Of a stretch of DNA of 64,000 nucleotides, positions 37,187 through 49,752 are shown in pieces. The notes under the pieces were generated by a model. The model ran no database searches, had not been told where the DNA came from, and saw nothing but the letters and a program-made list of their open reading frames with translations. How positions within the stretch are numbered: the first letter of the stretch is position 1; every line of letters begins with the position of its first letter. Origin of the DNA: Desulfovibrio sp. 86 (GTDB taxonomy: Bacteria; Desulfobacterota; Desulfovibrionia; Desulfovibrionales; Desulfovibrionaceae); NCBI RefSeq assembly GCF_902702915.1, contig NZ_LR738849.1, positions 1,922,001-1,986,000 of the forward strand. Direction: 5' to 3'. Position numbers and translations under genes: made by a program.

Positions 37187-40100
37187 ATGGCAGACGTCAA
37201 GCTTTCACGCCCGGCCCAAGGACAGCACATTGTTGTGCCCAGTACCCCTGATGCTCGCATGATTCTGGATTTTTCAGCGGATCAGGTGAATATTGACCGG
37301 CCCGAAGGTTCCAATAGCCTGTTTTTTCAGTTTGGCGACGGCGCATCAATAGAATTGCAGAATTTTTATACGGCATACAATAAAGAAGAAATGCCGGAGT
37401 TTCAGATCGACGGGCAGATAATCGCAGGTACGGATTTTTTTCAGGCATTCGGGCCTGATCTGCTCCCCGCTGCCGGCCCTGCGGCCAGTGCCGAGCGCGG
37501 CGCGCGCTATAGCGAGTATGCCAATATGAACCTTGCTGAAGGCACGTGGCATCTCAACGAGCTTGATTACCGTCTGGCTTTTGACGGTCGGCAGTCAACC
37601 GACGAGTGGCAGCATGGCGTTATTGACAACCTCGCCCCCACGTTCAGCACCGGCGGCGCGCCCATCACGCTCGGGCTTACAGAAACCGGCTGGGACGGCA
37701 AAAGCCCCGCCAGCCCCGCTCCTAGCGTCACGGGCAGCTTTACCGTGCAAGACCCCGATGGCGACAGCCTCACCGCGACCGTCGCCATTGGCGGCAAGAC
37801 TGTGGTTGTCAGCCTTGCTGGTCCGACGACCGTTGAGAGCGACTACGGCTCCCTGGTCATCACGCCCAAGGGCGGCGGCTCCAACGTTACTTTTAATTTC
37901 GAGTATACGCTCAAGGAAGAGCCGTACAGCAAGACAGACCAGCTGGCGCAAGGCGAGCAGGTCACCGACGGCATCGTCATAACGGTCAACGACGGTATGG
38001 GGCATACGGTCACTCAGCCCATCAACGTGGTCATCACGGGCAGCAACGACGCGCCGGATATCACGGGCGTGAGCAACGTGCTGACCTTCAAGGAAGGCGG
38101 CGTGTACGCCGACGGCAAGCCCTTGAGCAATACGCCTCTCAATGCTGATGAAAATACGGCTGTTGCCGGAACCGCCACGCTGTCCGGCCTTATCACGGCC
38201 CATGACCCGGACCACGGCGCGCAACTCTACTTCGGCCTTACGGATGCCAACGGCAACCTGCTGGACATGACCAACGTCAATGCCAATGGCAGCCTCAAGG
38301 GCGTTTTTGTCATCGGTACGGTGAACAATCCCGACAACAGCACGTCTGCCGTCACGGTGACGGGCATCAGCGAGCACGACGGCAAGACGACCATCCATAC
38401 CGATTACGGCGACCTTGTGTTGGAAAAGACCGGCGATGAGAGCGCCACCTATACTTTTAGCCTGACCAATACCACGGGCGAAGGCGCGACAAACAAGCTG
38501 GCCGAAGGCCAGACCGTGAAACTCAATTTTGAACCCTACGTGCGTGACGAACACGGCGTTGTGGACAGCAGCGTGAGCACCCTGCGCGACGGCACGGTTG
38601 TCGGCAATACCATCAATGTCGTCATTGAGGGTACCAACGACGCGCCCATCATCACTCAGAATTTCTGGTCCCCGTCCGATCCCGCCGATGCGGACAATAC
38701 CACCCATTCCGTCACCGTGAGCGAAGCCGCTGACGACATTGCCCACAGCACCGTCAGCGGTACCTTTGTGGCCTCCGATGTGGACAACGGCGACCATCTG
38801 ACCTACGGCCTGGTTCGCAACGACGGTTCCGGCGATCTTTTTATGCACAACACGGTCTATGTGGTGCTGAACAGTGACGGCAAGACCTTCACAACCACTG
38901 CCGAGGCTTCCACAGACGCCACGAAGAATAATTATGTGGGTGAATTTCACCTGATTTCTGCCGTGGCCCCGGCCAGTGGGGTGAACTACGAATTTACTCT
39001 GTATAACGAGTCGCCTGCCGTGCAGGGCATGCAGAAAGGCGACAGCCAGAACGTGTCCGTGGTGCTGACCGCGCGCGACAGTTTTGGGGCCTATGTGCAA
39101 GAGAGCATCAGTGTCACCGTCAAGGGAGCTAATGACACGCCTGTCATCACCAAGGCTCCTCTGCTGACCGACGTCGACCTGAATGTGGTGGAAGAGGGCG
39201 TCAAGGCTGTGGCCGGCAAAGAGCCCAATACCTACTTTGCCGGCACGTCCGAGGACGTTGACCCGAAGCACAGCTTCACCGTGACGGATGTGGACAATAA
39301 CGACAAGCAAACCGTCAGCATCACCGTGACGGACCGTGACGGCAACCCCGTCTCCCTGCCTGTCACGGACGACGGCAAGGGCAACTATACCGTGACCACG
39401 CCCGAGGGCACATTTACCCTGGAGGCGGGCAAGCCCAATGTCGGCGATTCCGGCAGCAGCCAGACCTATACCTACTCCTACGTCATTGACAATGACGCTG
39501 CCGACAACCTCGATGAGGGTGAAAAGCGCAAATATATCTTCACGGTCACCATTGAGGACAGCAAGGGGGCATCTGACAGTCAGACCATCGGTCTGACTGT
39601 CACGGGCACCAACGACAAGCCTGTACTGACCATCACCCCCACCTCTGGCGACAAAGGCGAGTTGACGGAAGACGTGACCACCACATCCTCGGGCAAATGG
39701 GCCGTGACCGATCCCGACCAGGACGGCAACAAACAGACCATCTCCGTCTCCGGCATGGGCAAGGCCGCCAGCGGCGACATGGATACGAAGGCCCGTACAG
39801 GCGATCCGGTGGTGGTTACAACGGACTACGGCAAGCTCACCCTGAAGCCCGACGGAACCTATACCTACGAGCTGGACGAGAACAAGAACAACCTCGTCGT
39901 GCAGGGCTTGGGGGCCGGCCAGAGCCATACGGAAACCTTCAACGTTACCACAACAGACAAGCACGGAGCGCACGACAACCATACCATTACCGTGACCATC
40001 AATGGCAGCAACGATAAGCCTGTTATTGACAACAGTTCGATCACATCCGTCTCCGTTGTGGAGGCCGGCGTGCAGGGCAGCCGTAACCCTGCGTCTCCCA

Positions 40101-43100
40101 ATGCGGACTATTGCGGTACGGAGATTGCCACGGGCCGGATTGTGGCCACAGACGTGGACGATAATGATAAGGGCAAGCTGAATTTCAGCGTGGCGGATGA
40201 TGGCAAAGGCAAATACGGTACCCTGACCCTTGATGCGACGACGGGCGAGTACAAATATAAACTGGACAATGACAATGACAAGGCCAACAGCCTCAATGAA
40301 GGGCAGAAGGTTACGGAAACCTTCACCGTGACGGTCAATGACGCCCACGGCGGCTCGGCCTCGCAGGAAATCACCGTGAACATCACGGGCGCCAACGACA
40401 GGCCCGCGCTCTCCCTTTCACCGCCCAGCGCCATTCTTAAAGAGGGCAGCGACGCTACCTCTACCGGCAAGTTCGAAGTGGTGGACCCCGACCAAGACGG
40501 CGCATTCAAGGAGTTTACCAACGGAAAGGCCAACCAGATATACAGCATTGCTTCCGGCAGCGACGTTACGACGGGTACGGGCGTTGTCACCTACACCACC
40601 GAGTACGGCACCCTGACCGTCAACCCCAACGGCACCTATGAGTATGTGCTGAACAACGATTCCCACAAGGTGAAGAACCTCGGCGCCACCGAGAAGCATG
40701 TGGAGACCTTCAACGTCAAGGTCACAGACCTGCACGGTTCCTTTGACACGGAAACCGTCGAGTTCACCATCCAGGGCACCAACAATGCGCCCAGTATTAG
40801 TGGCAAGACCAGCGGCGCTCTGACGGTCAAGGAAGCGGGCGTGACTTCCGGCACGGAGACCACCATTCCCCACTACGCCAACCAGGTGGAAAACGGCACG
40901 ACCACGGCCACGGGTTCCTTCACCGTGAAGGATATGGACACTCACGACACCCTTACGGCCACCCTGACCAGCAACTCCACCACCATCACGGTTCCGGACA
41001 TGAGCGGTGCGGGCGTATGGACCGTCGACGATGCCTATGGCACCCTTACGATCACTGGCGTCCGCAGCGTCAGTGCCACCGATGGTTCGGAATCCATCAC
41101 CTACACCTACACGTACGAAATTGACCAGACCAAGGCGAATGCTCTGGCTGAAGACAAACCCGAAACCCTGGATTACCACATCTCCGTCACGGATGGGAGG
41201 AGTGACCCCGTAACGCACGATATCAAGATCACCGTGCAGGGCACCAACGACGCCCCTACGGTCACCGCCGAGACCCTGACGCTGAAGGACGACGGATGCC
41301 AGGACGGCGGCAATACCGACATGCCTTCCGGCACAGGGGTTCCTGCGGCCCACGGCACCAGCTATGTGGCCTCGGTCGAGGGCGCGTTGAAGGGAGTGGA
41401 TTCCGACCAAGGAGCCTCGTTGACGTACGGCCTTGTCAACACCACTTCCGGCACAGGTGCCTACAAGCACCTGGGTACGGATTCTGGCGAGCTTTCCAAG
41501 GGTACCGTGGCCGGCACCTTTGTTAAGGATGGTGCGACCCAGACCACGGCCATCAGCGCGGAAATGGACGCGAGTACCGGTGCATATCCCGGCACCGGGG
41601 TTGTTGCCACTGTTATCAGCGTCTATGCCGAGGGGAAGCCGCACACAGCCGACAATCTGTACGGCACGCTGTATCTCAACGAAGCTACTGGCAAATACAC
41701 CTTTACCCTGGCTACGGGCAGCAGCGTGGTTAACGCCCTTGGTTCCGGTGAAACGCTCACCCTGAACTTCCAGGCCGTGGCTGTAGATGAACACAGCGCT
41801 TCTTCCAACGCAATCACCGTACCCATCGTCATTTACGGCACCAACGACAAACCGTCATTGGTGCTGCCGGATGAAGCATCGCGGACGGTGCAGGAAGACG
41901 TTACTACTTCGGTCAGCGGCAACGTGGGTAATGAAGATGCTGACGTTAACGACACCCATACCTATAGCATCCGCAATACCAATGCCGATGTTCTGACACT
42001 TAAGGGTGAGCACGGTACTCTTGTCATCACCAAGAGCGGTGCATACACATATTATTTGAACAATGATGACAAAAGCGTGCAGAGTCTGGATGCCGCTTCC
42101 ACCCCTCTTCAGGACACATTCACCATCCGTGTCACGGATAATTACGGCGCTTGGGACGAAAAGCCGTTGACAATTTTCATCAAGGGCAGCAACGACGCGC
42201 CGGTGTTTTCCACTTCTTCCGTTGTGGATGAGGTGAAAGAGGCGGGCCAGGGCGATCCTTATGGCAATGTCAACAACAGCGGTAGCCCCACAACGACTGG
42301 AACGATAGCCGCCACGGATGTTGATGCTGGCGAGCACCTCACCTACTCTTTCAAAGTAGGCTCGGGGAATTCTGCGACCTATCCCACCACCATTACTACG
42401 CAATATGGGACAGTAGCGATTGATCCGACGACGGGCGTATATACCTATACGCTGAACGACAATGATGTGGTGAATATGCTCCAGGCTGGGCAAACCGTAG
42501 CTGATACGTTTACGGTTGTTGCCAAGGACCCCACGGGTCTTTCAGCAGAACAGAAATTGATTGTCAATGTGATCGGTACCAACGACAGGCCGATCATTAA
42601 TGCTGTCGATAACCTGACCCTTAAGGAAGACAGTGGGGAATACACGAAAACGGGTTCGGTCTCCGCAACGGATATTGACCTGCCTGAGGGCAAGAGCCTC
42701 AGCTACAGCCTGGTGGAGCATGCATCAGGTCGGCTGGTTCAGACCGAGCAGCTTAGCGGCAAATACGGGTATCTGGAGCTTGATCAGAATACCGGCACCT
42801 ACACGTATCATTTGGATAACACAAAAATTCAGAATCTCGGCGTGGGGGAGTCCATTGTTGAACGCTTTGACGTGCGAGTGACGGACAATCTTGGTGCATA
42901 TTCCGATAGCGTCATAACCGTGACTATAAATGGGGCGGACGACAAGCCTTCCATCACTTCCGCCTCAAGCAATATGACGGAAGACACCACCAAGGTGACC
43001 GGTAGCGTTGAGTGGCGTGATACGGATACGTCCGATACGCTGCACAACGTAAGCCTTAATCAGGCCCCTAAAAATACCTACGTGGATGACGCTGGTCATG

Positions 43101-46100
43101 CACACGAGGTTATCAAGGGGACGTATGGCGATCTGGATCTTGATGCCAGTACGGGCAGCTATACTTACACCCTGACAACCAGCAAGGTGCAGTACCTGAA
43201 TGAAGGGCAAAGCCTGCGGGAGAACTTCCCCATCACGTTGACCACCGGAAACAGTACCGGTTCCAGTTCCATTGTCGGGGGAATAGCCATAACCATCAAC
43301 GGATCTGATGATGCGCCGTATTTTACCGACTCTGGTTTCAAGAGTTTTGACGGCACGTGGAATGGAGGCGACGTTGGCGGCAATGTTTTGGGGTTGTGGG
43401 GCAGCGCATCCACCTCCGGTCAAGTCTACGCCGCCGACGTAGACAACCATTATTATGGAGAGTCCGCAGGCCCCGGCCAAACGGAGACAAAACACAGCGA
43501 ACTGACCTTTCATTTCGCGGGGAACACCCAGACCTACAAGGGCGAATATGGTTCTATCACCCTCGATCCCAATACTGGCAAATATGTCTATATGTTGGAT
43601 GTCGGCTGCGAAAAATACGTTAATCTCCATATTTGGGATACGAAGTCCGAAACGTTCACTGTATTCGTGACGGATTCTCAGGGTAAGACCGATTCTATGG
43701 TCATAAAATTTAATGTGGTTGGTTCTTGGGAAGCTCCCGGAAGCGGTATCACCTCTCCCTATAAATTGGCAGCTGATCCTTTGGGAGTTGCGGAAGATAA
43801 CGGCACGATAGACCCCGCCGGTTATCACGCCGATGGGGTCACGAGTAGCGGAACAGTATCCGCCAAACCTTCAGGTTTGACGGATTTTGGCACCTACTTC
43901 TTTTTCCGTAGTCGGGACGGCGGCGAAACCAATAGCGCCGATAACCAGTACCAGACCGCTTTCGGCAAGTATGGTTCCCTGATACTTGACCGTGAAACCG
44001 GCAAATATACCTACGTGTTGAATAACAACAGCGCCACGGTGCAAAGCCTGGGAGTCAGTGACCATCCGGTTGAAAGTTTTACTGTCTACGATGCCCGCGG
44101 CGATCTCACGGTCATCAAGGTTACCGTTAACGGAACCAATGACCAGCCGTTGATAACCGAGATCGACTCGTCCTTGTCGGTAACGCAAGGCAATGCCGGC
44201 AGCGAGGTTTCCACTGTGGGGCACGTGCTCGGCACTGACGTTGACACCGCCGACATGGAACATCTCAAATACTTCCTGGTCGACAAGGACGGCAAATCGG
44301 TTGCAAGCCTTGATACCACTTATGGCAAAATGATTATTAATCAGAATACTGGCAAATATACCTATACGCTGACGACAACAACGGACATCAACGCCGACCA
44401 AAGTCTGACCGATACGATAACCGTACGGGTTGACGACGGGCATGGCCTGTCCAACAGTACTGTGGAGCAAAAGGTTGCTGTGCTTATTACAGGCACAAAC
44501 AATGCGCCCACATTGACGACCACAGGCCTTAGTGTGGTGGAAGACACAAAGGTTGTTGACGGAGCCGTCGCTTCTGTCGCCGACGATACTAAAGGATGGC
44601 ATTTTGGCGTGGGCAATAGTAGTACCACCCCCAGCAGCGATATTCTGGCCTCGGGGAAGTACGGTACACTGACTATTGACGCAACAACAGGCAGCTATTC
44701 CTATCGGCTCGACAACGCTCTTGATGCCGTGCAAAAACTGAAAAGTGGGGAAGCGCTTACAGATGAACTTTTTATAACTGTGACGGATAAACATGGAGCT
44801 TCCACTGTAGAGAGCGTTTTGATAACCATCAATGGCACGAGCGATGACCCCAAACTGTCTGTGGACACACCGATCCTCAAGGTAACGGAAGCGGCGGACT
44901 CAAAACGCGCCAGCGGTACCGCTGCCGCCATTGATGTCGATCACGGCAGCACGTTCACATACAGCGCGAAGACCGAAGACGGCAGCTCTGTCAGCGAAAT
45001 CAAAAACGACTATGGGTCGTTTACTGTTGACGCCTCGACTGGCGAATATTTCTTTATTCTCAATAATGACAGTGAGGCAGTGCGGCTCCTGAACGTTGGC
45101 AATGTGAAAGAATTGAGCTTTACTATCATGGTGAAGGCTGATACCGGCACCTTTGCCGAGCAGGTAGTAAAGGTGACCATTGCGGGAACCAATACCGCTC
45201 CTGAGGTGAAAACAACTGAAGGTTCAGTGACGGAAGACACAACCCTCACCGCTACCGGTTTTGTCAATATTGTTGATTCGGACGATGCTACTGGTTTTCG
45301 TTACAGCTTTGAGGACGGTTCACTGCGCAAGGTTACGGATTATGGCACTGTGACGCTGGATTCCAATTCAGGAAAATACACATATACCCTGAACAACAAT
45401 TCTTTAGTTGTTCAACAGATGGGTGCGGCAACAGAACATAAAGAAGACTTTGCCATAAAGGTAACAGATCCTCACGGGGCTACTGGCACAGGTCAGTTGA
45501 GCATTGTTGTTCATGGGACCAACGACGCCCCGGTGATTACAGCCTCGTCCTATGATGCGGAGCATAAGGGCGGAACATTCGCGTTCAGTGATGCGGATAA
45601 TGGGGATATCCATACCCTGTCGGTCAACATCGGCGGAGTTTCTGCAATCGCCGTGAAAGACAGCGCTAGCGATGCATACATTGCGCATACCCAGATCGGC
45701 GATTTCGCATTTACTCGCAACGGCACAGATACATCTGGTTCTGGTCAGCAGTGGAGTTATACCTTTGCGGCAGATGTAACCCTTGCCGCCAGCATGCGGG
45801 TGGGAACACACGAGGATTATAGCATCAGTTTTGGCGTCAACGACGGATATCTTCACGACCCTGTGCTGGGAACGAGCCTCAATGTATCAGTCAACGGCAC
45901 CAACGCGGCCCCTGTGGCGGTGGATGTGGATAATGGGCTGCTGTTCGGACACGTGTCGGCCACAAACAAAGAGAGTTTCGATACGCTGACCTTCCAGGCG
46001 GATAAAAGTGGAAGCCACCATGGCGACATGCAGATGTCCACCGACGGCAACTATGAGTATGCGCTGGGTACGACAGAAAGCGATCTTGGCGCTTTCCAGA

Positions 46101-46903
46101 AAGCCTATGACGATTCTTTTGATGGACATGTGTATGACCACTTTGCTTTCTCGGTAACCGATGGGCATGAAATCTCCGGTGAGTCCAGTCACTTGGGTAG
46201 ATTGAGCATTGATCTGCACAGCGGCGCGAAATTGGACGCATCCGGCGGGCTGTTGCTCTTCGCCCAGGAGAACTCCACCACGCATAACTATGAGGCCGCA
46301 GGCGGTGCTGGCAACGACATCCTGATTGGCGGCAGTCATGACGATTTTCTCTATGGCGGCGCAGGGGATGACATCCTCTACGGCGGTGCCTGCAATGATC
46401 ACTTGTACGGCGGCGACGGCAATGATCATCTGTACGGCGGCGCAGGCAATGATTTTCTGGACGGCGGCGCTGGCGTTAATCACCTGTACGGCGGCGACGG
46501 CAACGATGTATTTGTCTTCCATCCCAACGACGTTATCGTTGGCGGTTCGATCGACAGCAACGGGAATTTGGTGGACAACAACATCGACATTCTGCTGGTC
46601 AGCAACGATGATCGCGGAGACCTGTCTATTGACGACCTCTTTACGCACACAAAAGGCATTGAAGTTGTTGTTACCGGTACTGGTGTGGACAGTCTGACGG
46701 ATATGCATGCTCTGCTTGCTAAGGGAATGACAATCGAGAACAATCAGTTAGTTCTTGACCATGACGAGTGGCATGTGGGCAAATCTGCAAGCGACGGTGC
46801 CCCCTATGAGTGGACAAATACGGCTGGCGACCTTACCGTGACCGTGCATCACACCGACAACGAAGAAATGGTCAAAAACACCATGGTGACGCTCACCTCA
46901 TAG
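37187..46903 (+). CDS. Giant VCBS-repeat RTX adhesin (3238 aa)
   Basis: A very large surface or secreted adhesin. Residues 1-~150 form a BapA-like prefix domain ([18 protein letters not shown]). About twenty VCBS/cadherin-like repeats of 90-150 residues follow; each ends in a variant of GTNDAP ([32 protein letters not shown] and so on) and carries the G-x-YTY-x-L core. Near the C-terminus, about residues 3035-3110, a nonapeptide RTX block ([20 protein letters not shown]) binds calcium, followed by ~120 residues with the features of an uncleaved type I secretion signal. There is no Sec signal peptide. No type I secretion ABC, fusion-protein or LapD/LapG-like gene is in the window, so export must be encoded elsewhere. 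Late repeats (about 44-45 kb) are more AT-rich than the early ones. A role in biofilm or host attachment is inferred. Confidence 0.93.
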   Translation: MADVKLSRPAQGQHIVVPSTPDARMILDFSADQVNIDRPEGSNSLFFQFGDGASIELQNFYTAYNKEEMPEFQIDGQIIAGTDFFQAFGPDLLPAAGPAASAERGARYSEYANMNLAEGTWHLNELDYRLAFDGRQSTDEWQHGVIDNLAPTFSTGGAPITLGLTETGWDGKSPASPAPSVTGSFTVQDPDGDSLTATVAIGGKTVVVSLAGPTTVESDYGSLVITPKGGGSNVTFNFEYTLKEEPYSKTDQLAQGEQVTDGIVITVNDGMGHTVTQPINVVITGSNDAPDITGVSNVLTFKEGGVYADGKPLSNTPLNADENTAVAGTATLSGLITAHDPDHGAQLYFGLTDANGNLLDMTNVNANGSLKGVFVIGTVNNPDNSTSAVTVTGISEHDGKTTIHTDYGDLVLEKTGDESATYTFSLTNTTGEGATNKLAEGQTVKLNFEPYVRDEHGVVDSSVSTLRDGTVVGNTINVVIEGTNDAPIITQNFWSPSDPADADNTTHSVTVSEAADDIAHSTVSGTFVASDVDNGDHLTYGLVRNDGSGDLFMHNTVYVVLNSDGKTFTTTAEASTDATKNNYVGEFHLISAVAPASGVNYEFTLYNESPAVQGMQKGDSQNVSVVLTARDSFGAYVQESISVTVKGANDTPVITKAPLLTDVDLNVVEEGVKAVAGKEPNTYFAGTSEDVDPKHSFTVTDVDNNDKQTVSITVTDRDGNPVSLPVTDDGKGNYTVTTPEGTFTLEAGKPNVGDSGSSQTYTYSYVIDNDAADNLDEGEKRKYIFTVTIEDSKGASDSQTIGLTVTGTNDKPVLTITPTSGDKGELTEDVTTTSSGKWAVTDPDQDGNKQTISVSGMGKAASGDMDTKARTGDPVVVTTDYGKLTLKPDGTYTYELDENKNNLVVQGLGAGQSHTETFNVTTTDKHGAHDNHTITVTINGSNDKPVIDNSSITSVSVVEAGVQGSRNPASPNADYCGTEIATGRIVATDVDDNDKGKLNFSVADDGKGKYGTLTLDATTGEYKYKLDNDNDKANSLNEGQKVTETFTVTVNDAHGGSASQEITVNITGANDRPALSLSPPSAILKEGSDATSTGKFEVVDPDQDGAFKEFTNGKANQIYSIASGSDVTTGTGVVTYTTEYGTLTVNPNGTYEYVLNNDSHKVKNLGATEKHVETFNVKVTDLHGSFDTETVEFTIQGTNNAPSISGKTSGALTVKEAGVTSGTETTIPHYANQVENGTTTATGSFTVKDMDTHDTLTATLTSNSTTITVPDMSGAGVWTVDDAYGTLTITGVRSVSATDGSESITYTYTYEIDQTKANALAEDKPETLDYHISVTDGRSDPVTHDIKITVQGTNDAPTVTAETLTLKDDGCQDGGNTDMPSGTGVPAAHGTSYVASVEGALKGVDSDQGASLTYGLVNTTSGTGAYKHLGTDSGELSKGTVAGTFVKDGATQTTAISAEMDASTGAYPGTGVVATVISVYAEGKPHTADNLYGTLYLNEATGKYTFTLATGSSVVNALGSGETLTLNFQAVAVDEHSASSNAITVPIVIYGTNDKPSLVLPDEASRTVQEDVTTSVSGNVGNEDADVNDTHTYSIRNTNADVLTLKGEHGTLVITKSGAYTYYLNNDDKSVQSLDAASTPLQDTFTIRVTDNYGAWDEKPLTIFIKGSNDAPVFSTSSVVDEVKEAGQGDPYGNVNNSGSPTTTGTIAATDVDAGEHLTYSFKVGSGNSATYPTTITTQYGTVAIDPTTGVYTYTLNDNDVVNMLQAGQTVADTFTVVAKDPTGLSAEQKLIVNVIGTNDRPIINAVDNLTLKEDSGEYTKTGSVSATDIDLPEGKSLSYSLVEHASGRLVQTEQLSGKYGYLELDQNTGTYTYHLDNTKIQNLGVGESIVERFDVRVTDNLGAYSDSVITVTINGADDKPSITSASSNMTEDTTKVTGSVEWRDTDTSDTLHNVSLNQAPKNTYVDDAGHAHEVIKGTYGDLDLDASTGSYTYTLTTSKVQYLNEGQSLRENFPITLTTGNSTGSSSIVGGIAITINGSDDAPYFTDSGFKSFDGTWNGGDVGGNVLGLWGSASTSGQVYAADVDNHYYGESAGPGQTETKHSELTFHFAGNTQTYKGEYGSITLDPNTGKYVYMLDVGCEKYVNLHIWDTKSETFTVFVTDSQGKTDSMVIKFNVVGSWEAPGSGITSPYKLAADPLGVAEDNGTIDPAGYHADGVTSSGTVSAKPSGLTDFGTYFFFRSRDGGETNSADNQYQTAFGKYGSLILDRETGKYTYVLNNNSATVQSLGVSDHPVESFTVYDARGDLTVIKVTVNGTNDQPLITEIDSSLSVTQGNAGSEVSTVGHVLGTDVDTADMEHLKYFLVDKDGKSVASLDTTYGKMIINQNTGKYTYTLTTTTDINADQSLTDTITVRVDDGHGLSNSTVEQKVAVLITGTNNAPTLTTTGLSVVEDTKVVDGAVASVADDTKGWHFGVGNSSTTPSSDILASGKYGTLTIDATTGSYSYRLDNALDAVQKLKSGEALTDELFITVTDKHGASTVESVLITINGTSDDPKLSVDTPILKVTEAADSKRASGTAAAIDVDHGSTFTYSAKTEDGSSVSEIKNDYGSFTVDASTGEYFFILNNDSEAVRLLNVGNVKELSFTIMVKADTGTFAEQVVKVTIAGTNTAPEVKTTEGSVTEDTTLTATGFVNIVDSDDATGFRYSFEDGSLRKVTDYGTVTLDSNSGKYTYTLNNNSLVVQQMGAATEHKEDFAIKVTDPHGATGTGQLSIVVHGTNDAPVITASSYDAEHKGGTFAFSDADNGDIHTLSVNIGGVSAIAVKDSASDAYIAHTQIGDFAFTRNGTDTSGSGQQWSYTFAADVTLAASMRVGTHEDYSISFGVNDGYLHDPVLGTSLNVSVNGTNAAPVAVDVDNGLLFGHVSATNKESFDTLTFQADKSGSHHGDMQMSTDGNYEYALGTTESDLGAFQKAYDDSFDGHVYDHFAFSVTDGHEISGESSHLGRLSIDLHSGAKLDASGGLLLFAQENSTTHNYEAAGGAGNDILIGGSHDDFLYGGAGDDILYGGACNDHLYGGDGNDHLYGGAGNDFLDGGAGVNHLYGGDGNDVFVFHPNDVIVGGSIDSNGNLVDNNIDILLVSNDDRGDLSIDDLFTHTKGIEVVVTGTGVDSLTDMHALLAKGMTIENNQLVLDHDEWHVGKSASDGAPYEWTNTAGDLTVTVHHTDNEEMVKNTMVTLTS

Positions 46904-46926
46904 TTCACAACTGAATGAAGCGTTTT

Positions 46927-46962
46927 GAGGCCCGCCCGCAGTATGGCATGCAGGCGGGCCTC
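46927..46962 (+). terminator. Hairpin after the adhesin gene
   Basis: GAGGCCCGCC pairs with GGCGGGCCTC around a 16-base loop, 24 bases past the stop. No strong T run follows, so termination may rest on the next hairpin. Confidence 0.55.
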
Positions 46963-47069
46963 ATATCGTTTATACTGGCGGCCCTCCATCAAAGGCCTGT
47001 TGTCGCGGCAAGCTTTTGACTTTCCGATTCGTGCGGGCAGTGCCCGTGTGAAAAAAAACAAAAATACAC

Positions 47070-47104
47070 AAAAGCCCGCGCCCTTTGACAGGGCGCGGGC
47101 TTTT
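47070..47104. terminator. Bidirectional terminator between adhesin and dehydrogenase genes
   Basis: AAAAGCCCGCGCCCT and AGGGCGCGGGCTTTT pair perfectly around TTGAC, with A and T flanks suiting both converging transcripts. Confidence 0.93.
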
Positions 47105-47174
47105 GTCTGTTCAGCGTGGTGAGCTTGGCTGCCGAGCATGTATTATACGAGCCGCGCGACTCTATCTGCCAGAC

Positions 47175-48098
47175 CTACAGCCCCAGATCGCGCAAAAGAT
47201 TGTCCACGGCCATAAGGCCCATGCTTTCCGTGGCTCCGGCAGTGGAGGAGGAGCAGTGCGAGCCCATCACAAGGTTGTCCAGCGCATACCAGGCCGGATC
47301 AGCCGGGGGCTCCTGCTCGAACACGTCAAGCCCCGCGCCGTAAATGCTGCCAGCCTGAAGGGCCGCCAGCAGGGCGGCTTCGTCAATAAGCCCGCCGCGA
47401 GCGGTATTGATGATGACCGCCGTTTTCTTCATAGTGGCGATGCGTCCGGCATTGATGCAGTTGCGGGTTTCGTCCGTCAGCACCGTGTGCAGGGTGATGA
47501 AGTCCGCCTCGCGGCAGATGCGGTCCACATCCGCGCGCTCGACGCCCTCGCCCTTGGCCCAGGCTTCGTCCCAGGCAATGTCGTGGGCCAGAATCTTCAT
47601 GCCGAAGCCCTGGGCGCGTTTGACCACGCAGCGGCCAATGGCTCCAAGGCCGATGATGCCCAGGGTTTTGCCGTAAAGGTCGATGCTGGTGATCTTGCCC
47701 CAATCTTTCTCACGGCAGCGGCGGTCAATAAGCCCGGCCTTGCGCGCCACCATCAGCATGAGGGTCAGGGCGTAGTCGGCCACGGCGTTGCTGTTGGCCC
47801 CAACCGTGCGCGACACCGCGATGCCGCGCTGCTTGCAGGCTTCAAGGTCAATATTGTCCAGCCCGACGCCATATTTGGCGATGGCCTTGAGTTCCGGCGC
47901 GGCGGCCAGCACAGAGGCGTCCATAGGGTCAACGCCCAAAATGACGCCCTGGCACGAGGCCAGTTTTTCACGCATCTGGTCGGCGGAAAGGATGCCGCCC
48001 GTGTCGTTGCGCACGACCTCAAGCCCGGCCTGCGCCAGACGGTCGAACAGTTCGGGATTGGTTTTGCCAAAAGAGCGGGGAGTAACAAGAATTTTCAC
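47175..48098 (-). CDS. D-2-hydroxyacid dehydrogenase (SerA-like)
   Basis: A 307-residue NAD-dependent 2-hydroxyacid dehydrogenase resembling the catalytic and nucleotide domains of 3-phosphoglycerate dehydrogenase. The Rossmann motif is LGIIGLGAIGR, and the catalytic Arg, Glu and His are in INTARGGLIDEAALL, DVFEQEPPADP and the GSHCSSSTAGAT end. The ACT domain of long SerA is missing. The start is a GTG ending at 48098 with GAGGT upstream (MKILVTPRSFG). It could act on phosphoglycerate, glyoxylate or another 2-oxoacid. It is a monocistron ending at the shared terminator. Confidence 0.88.
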   Translation of the reverse strand: MKILVTPRSFGKTNPELFDRLAQAGLEVVRNDTGGILSADQMREKLASCQGVILGVDPMDASVLAAAPELKAIAKYGVGLDNIDLEACKQRGIAVSRTVGANSNAVADYALTLMLMVARKAGLIDRRCREKDWGKITSIDLYGKTLGIIGLGAIGRCVVKRAQGFGMKILAHDIAWDEAWAKGEGVERADVDRICREADFITLHTVLTDETRNCINAGRIATMKKTAVIINTARGGLIDEAALLAALQAGSIYGAGLDVFEQEPPADPAWYALDNLVMGSHCSSSTAGATESMGLMAVDNLLRDLGL

Positions 48099-48286
48099 TG
48101 TGATACCTCTTGGGGGCGGAGTGGGCCGCGCGGATAAACATCCGGAGCGGCTGGCGTACAGGCTTACCCCAAGAGCGGAAATTGTCAACGCGGCTCTGTG
48201 CCGCCAGAACAAATGCGGGTCACGGGCACGGGGCACAAAATTCTCCCCGTGGCTCCGTGGCCCGCATGCTGGCGCGTCAGCGGCGA

Positions 48287-48472
48287 TCAGACTTCAATAT
48301 TGATCTTGCCGCCAATGCCCTGAGCCGCCAAACCGGCATCCTTGCTCATGCGCATCTGCATTTCCTGCCCCTTGTTGATGCTGCCGTTGATCACAGCGGC
48401 AGACATGCTGGCCTGAAAATCCAGAGCTTCACGACTGATGGAAACACTCATGCCCATCTGTACGTCATTCAT
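48287..48472 (-). CDS. 61-aa small protein of unknown function
   Basis: A small polar protein containing VSISREALDFQASMSAAVIN and ending in KINIEV. AAGGAG stands seven bases before the ATG, a strong site for so short a frame. It vaguely recalls YjfB-type motility-associated peptides in length and in its Met/Gln-rich helix, but the match is too weak to name. It is upstream of, and in the same direction as, the hydroxyacid dehydrogenase, 190 bases away. Confidence 0.6.
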   Translation of the reverse strand: MNDVQMGMSVSISREALDFQASMSAAVINGSINKGQEMQMRMSKDAGLAAQGIGGKINIEV

Positions 48473-48660
48473 GGCATGCTCCTTTGCAGCGGGAACGTGC
48501 CCTGCCGCAACAGTCTTATCGGCTGGTCGGCGAAAAACTTAGCCCGGCGTCCGCCGCGCTGCGCAGTGTAGCCGCCGTGCCGCCACCGTGCCGCGCCGAC
48601 TGCCGCCGCCGCCGCGCCGCATGGCAACGGTGTTGCTTGAGCATGCCGTTCAGTATACAA

Positions 48661-48815
48661 GGGAAGCACAGATTAAAGAGCCTCTTGGAAACGCGCTGGT
48701 ATTTCGTCTGGCAAGGCGCGATCTTTTTTTGAAGCAGGAGTGGACTCTTTCGTCCTCGACTGTTTCAAAAAAAGTGAAGCAAGTCCGCCAAACGGAATAC
48801 ATCAGCGTTTCCCTA
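48661..48815 (+). repeat. F1 repeat, copy 2, in the cysE leader
   Basis: Same organisation as copy 1 (GGAAGCACAGATTAAAGAGC at the start, GGAGTGGACTCTTTCGTCCT in the centre, CATCAGCGTTTCCCTAG at the end). It stops 25 bases before the cysE start codon. Confidence 0.9.
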
Positions 48816-48840
48816 GGAAAGAAAAACACAGGATGCTACT

Positions 48841-49752
48841 ATGAGTGAAATGCGTGACCTCAAGGCTACGACCATGCCTCTGCTGGATAGCGTGGTTGAG
48901 CGCCTTTGCCACCCCTCCTCACTGGACGCGGTGTGGCATCGTCCGGCTCAGGGCGCGGCCATGCCTTCGCTGAAGGACCTTACCGAAATTATGGAACGCC
49001 TGCGGGCGGCCATTTTTCCGGGGTATTTCGGTTCCGCGCGGGTATGGCGCGAGTCCATGCGCTACCACCTTTCGGCCAATCTCGATACCATTTACCGCAT
49101 GCTGTGCGAACAGATAGTGCGCGGGTTCTGCTTTGGCTGTGCGGGCGAGAACAATCCCTGCACGTCCTGCGAGTCGGATGGCGAAAAAGCCGCCGGAGCC
49201 TTTATGGATCGCCTGCCGGAGATTCGCCGCCTGCTGGCCAGTGACGCCAAGGCCGCCTATGAGGGCGACCCCGCCGCCACAAGTCCCGGCGAGGCCATTT
49301 TCTGCTATCCGTCCATGCAGGCCATGCTGCACCACCGCATCGCCCACGAGCTGTATGCCCTCAAGGTTCCGGTGATTCCGCGCATCATTTCAGAAATGTC
49401 GCACTCGGCAACAGGCATTGATCTGCACCCCGGCGCGAGCATTGGCGAGGAATTTTTCATCGACCACGGCACGGGCGTGGTTATTGGCGAAACCTGCATT
49501 ATCGGGCGCAACTGCCGTCTGTACCAGGGCGTTACCCTGGGGGCTTTGTCCTTTCCCAAAAACGCGGACGGCACCCTGACCAAGGGCATACCGAGGCATC
49601 CCATACTCTGCGATAACGTCACGGTGTATGCCGGGGCCACCATTCTTGGACGCGTGACCATAGGCAAGGGCGCTGTCATTGGCGGCAATGTGTGGATCAC
49701 CCAGGATGTGCCCGACGGCGCGCGCATTCTGCAGGAACGCCCGCGTGTCTGA
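48841..49752 (+). CDS. cysE: Serine O-acetyltransferase (EpsC-type CysE) with four-cysteine cluster
   Basis: A 303-residue enzyme that acetylates L-serine for cysteine synthesis. The C-terminal left-handed beta-helix hexapeptide domain is evident: GIDLHPGASIGEEFFIDHGT, GVVIGETCIIGRNCRLYQGV, then TVYAGATILGRVTIGKGAVI. The helical N-terminal half contains Cys97, Cys100, Cys107 and Cys110 in CFGCAGENNPCTSC, a CxxC-x6-CxxC arrangement that could hold zinc or an iron-sulfur cluster and is not part of E. coli CysE. AGGA lies eight bases before the ATG. The upstream leader contains an F1 repeat. A small lipoprotein gene overlaps its end. Confidence 0.93.
   Translation: MSEMRDLKATTMPLLDSVVERLCHPSSLDAVWHRPAQGAAMPSLKDLTEIMERLRAAIFPGYFGSARVWRESMRYHLSANLDTIYRMLCEQIVRGFCFGCAGENNPCTSCESDGEKAAGAFMDRLPEIRRLLASDAKAAYEGDPAATSPGEAIFCYPSMQAMLHHRIAHELYALKVPVIPRIISEMSHSATGIDLHPGASIGEEFFIDHGTGVVIGETCIIGRNCRLYQGVTLGALSFPKNADGTLTKGIPRHPILCDNVTVYAGATILGRVTIGKGAVIGGNVWITQDVPDGARILQERPRV

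Noticed and set aside
37595..40348. A 917-codon open frame on the minus strand, and others at 40418-41794 and 42965-44794
   Set aside because: They are antisense to the VCBS adhesin, repeat with its periodicity and encode low-complexity text. They arise from the biased codon use of the repeats.
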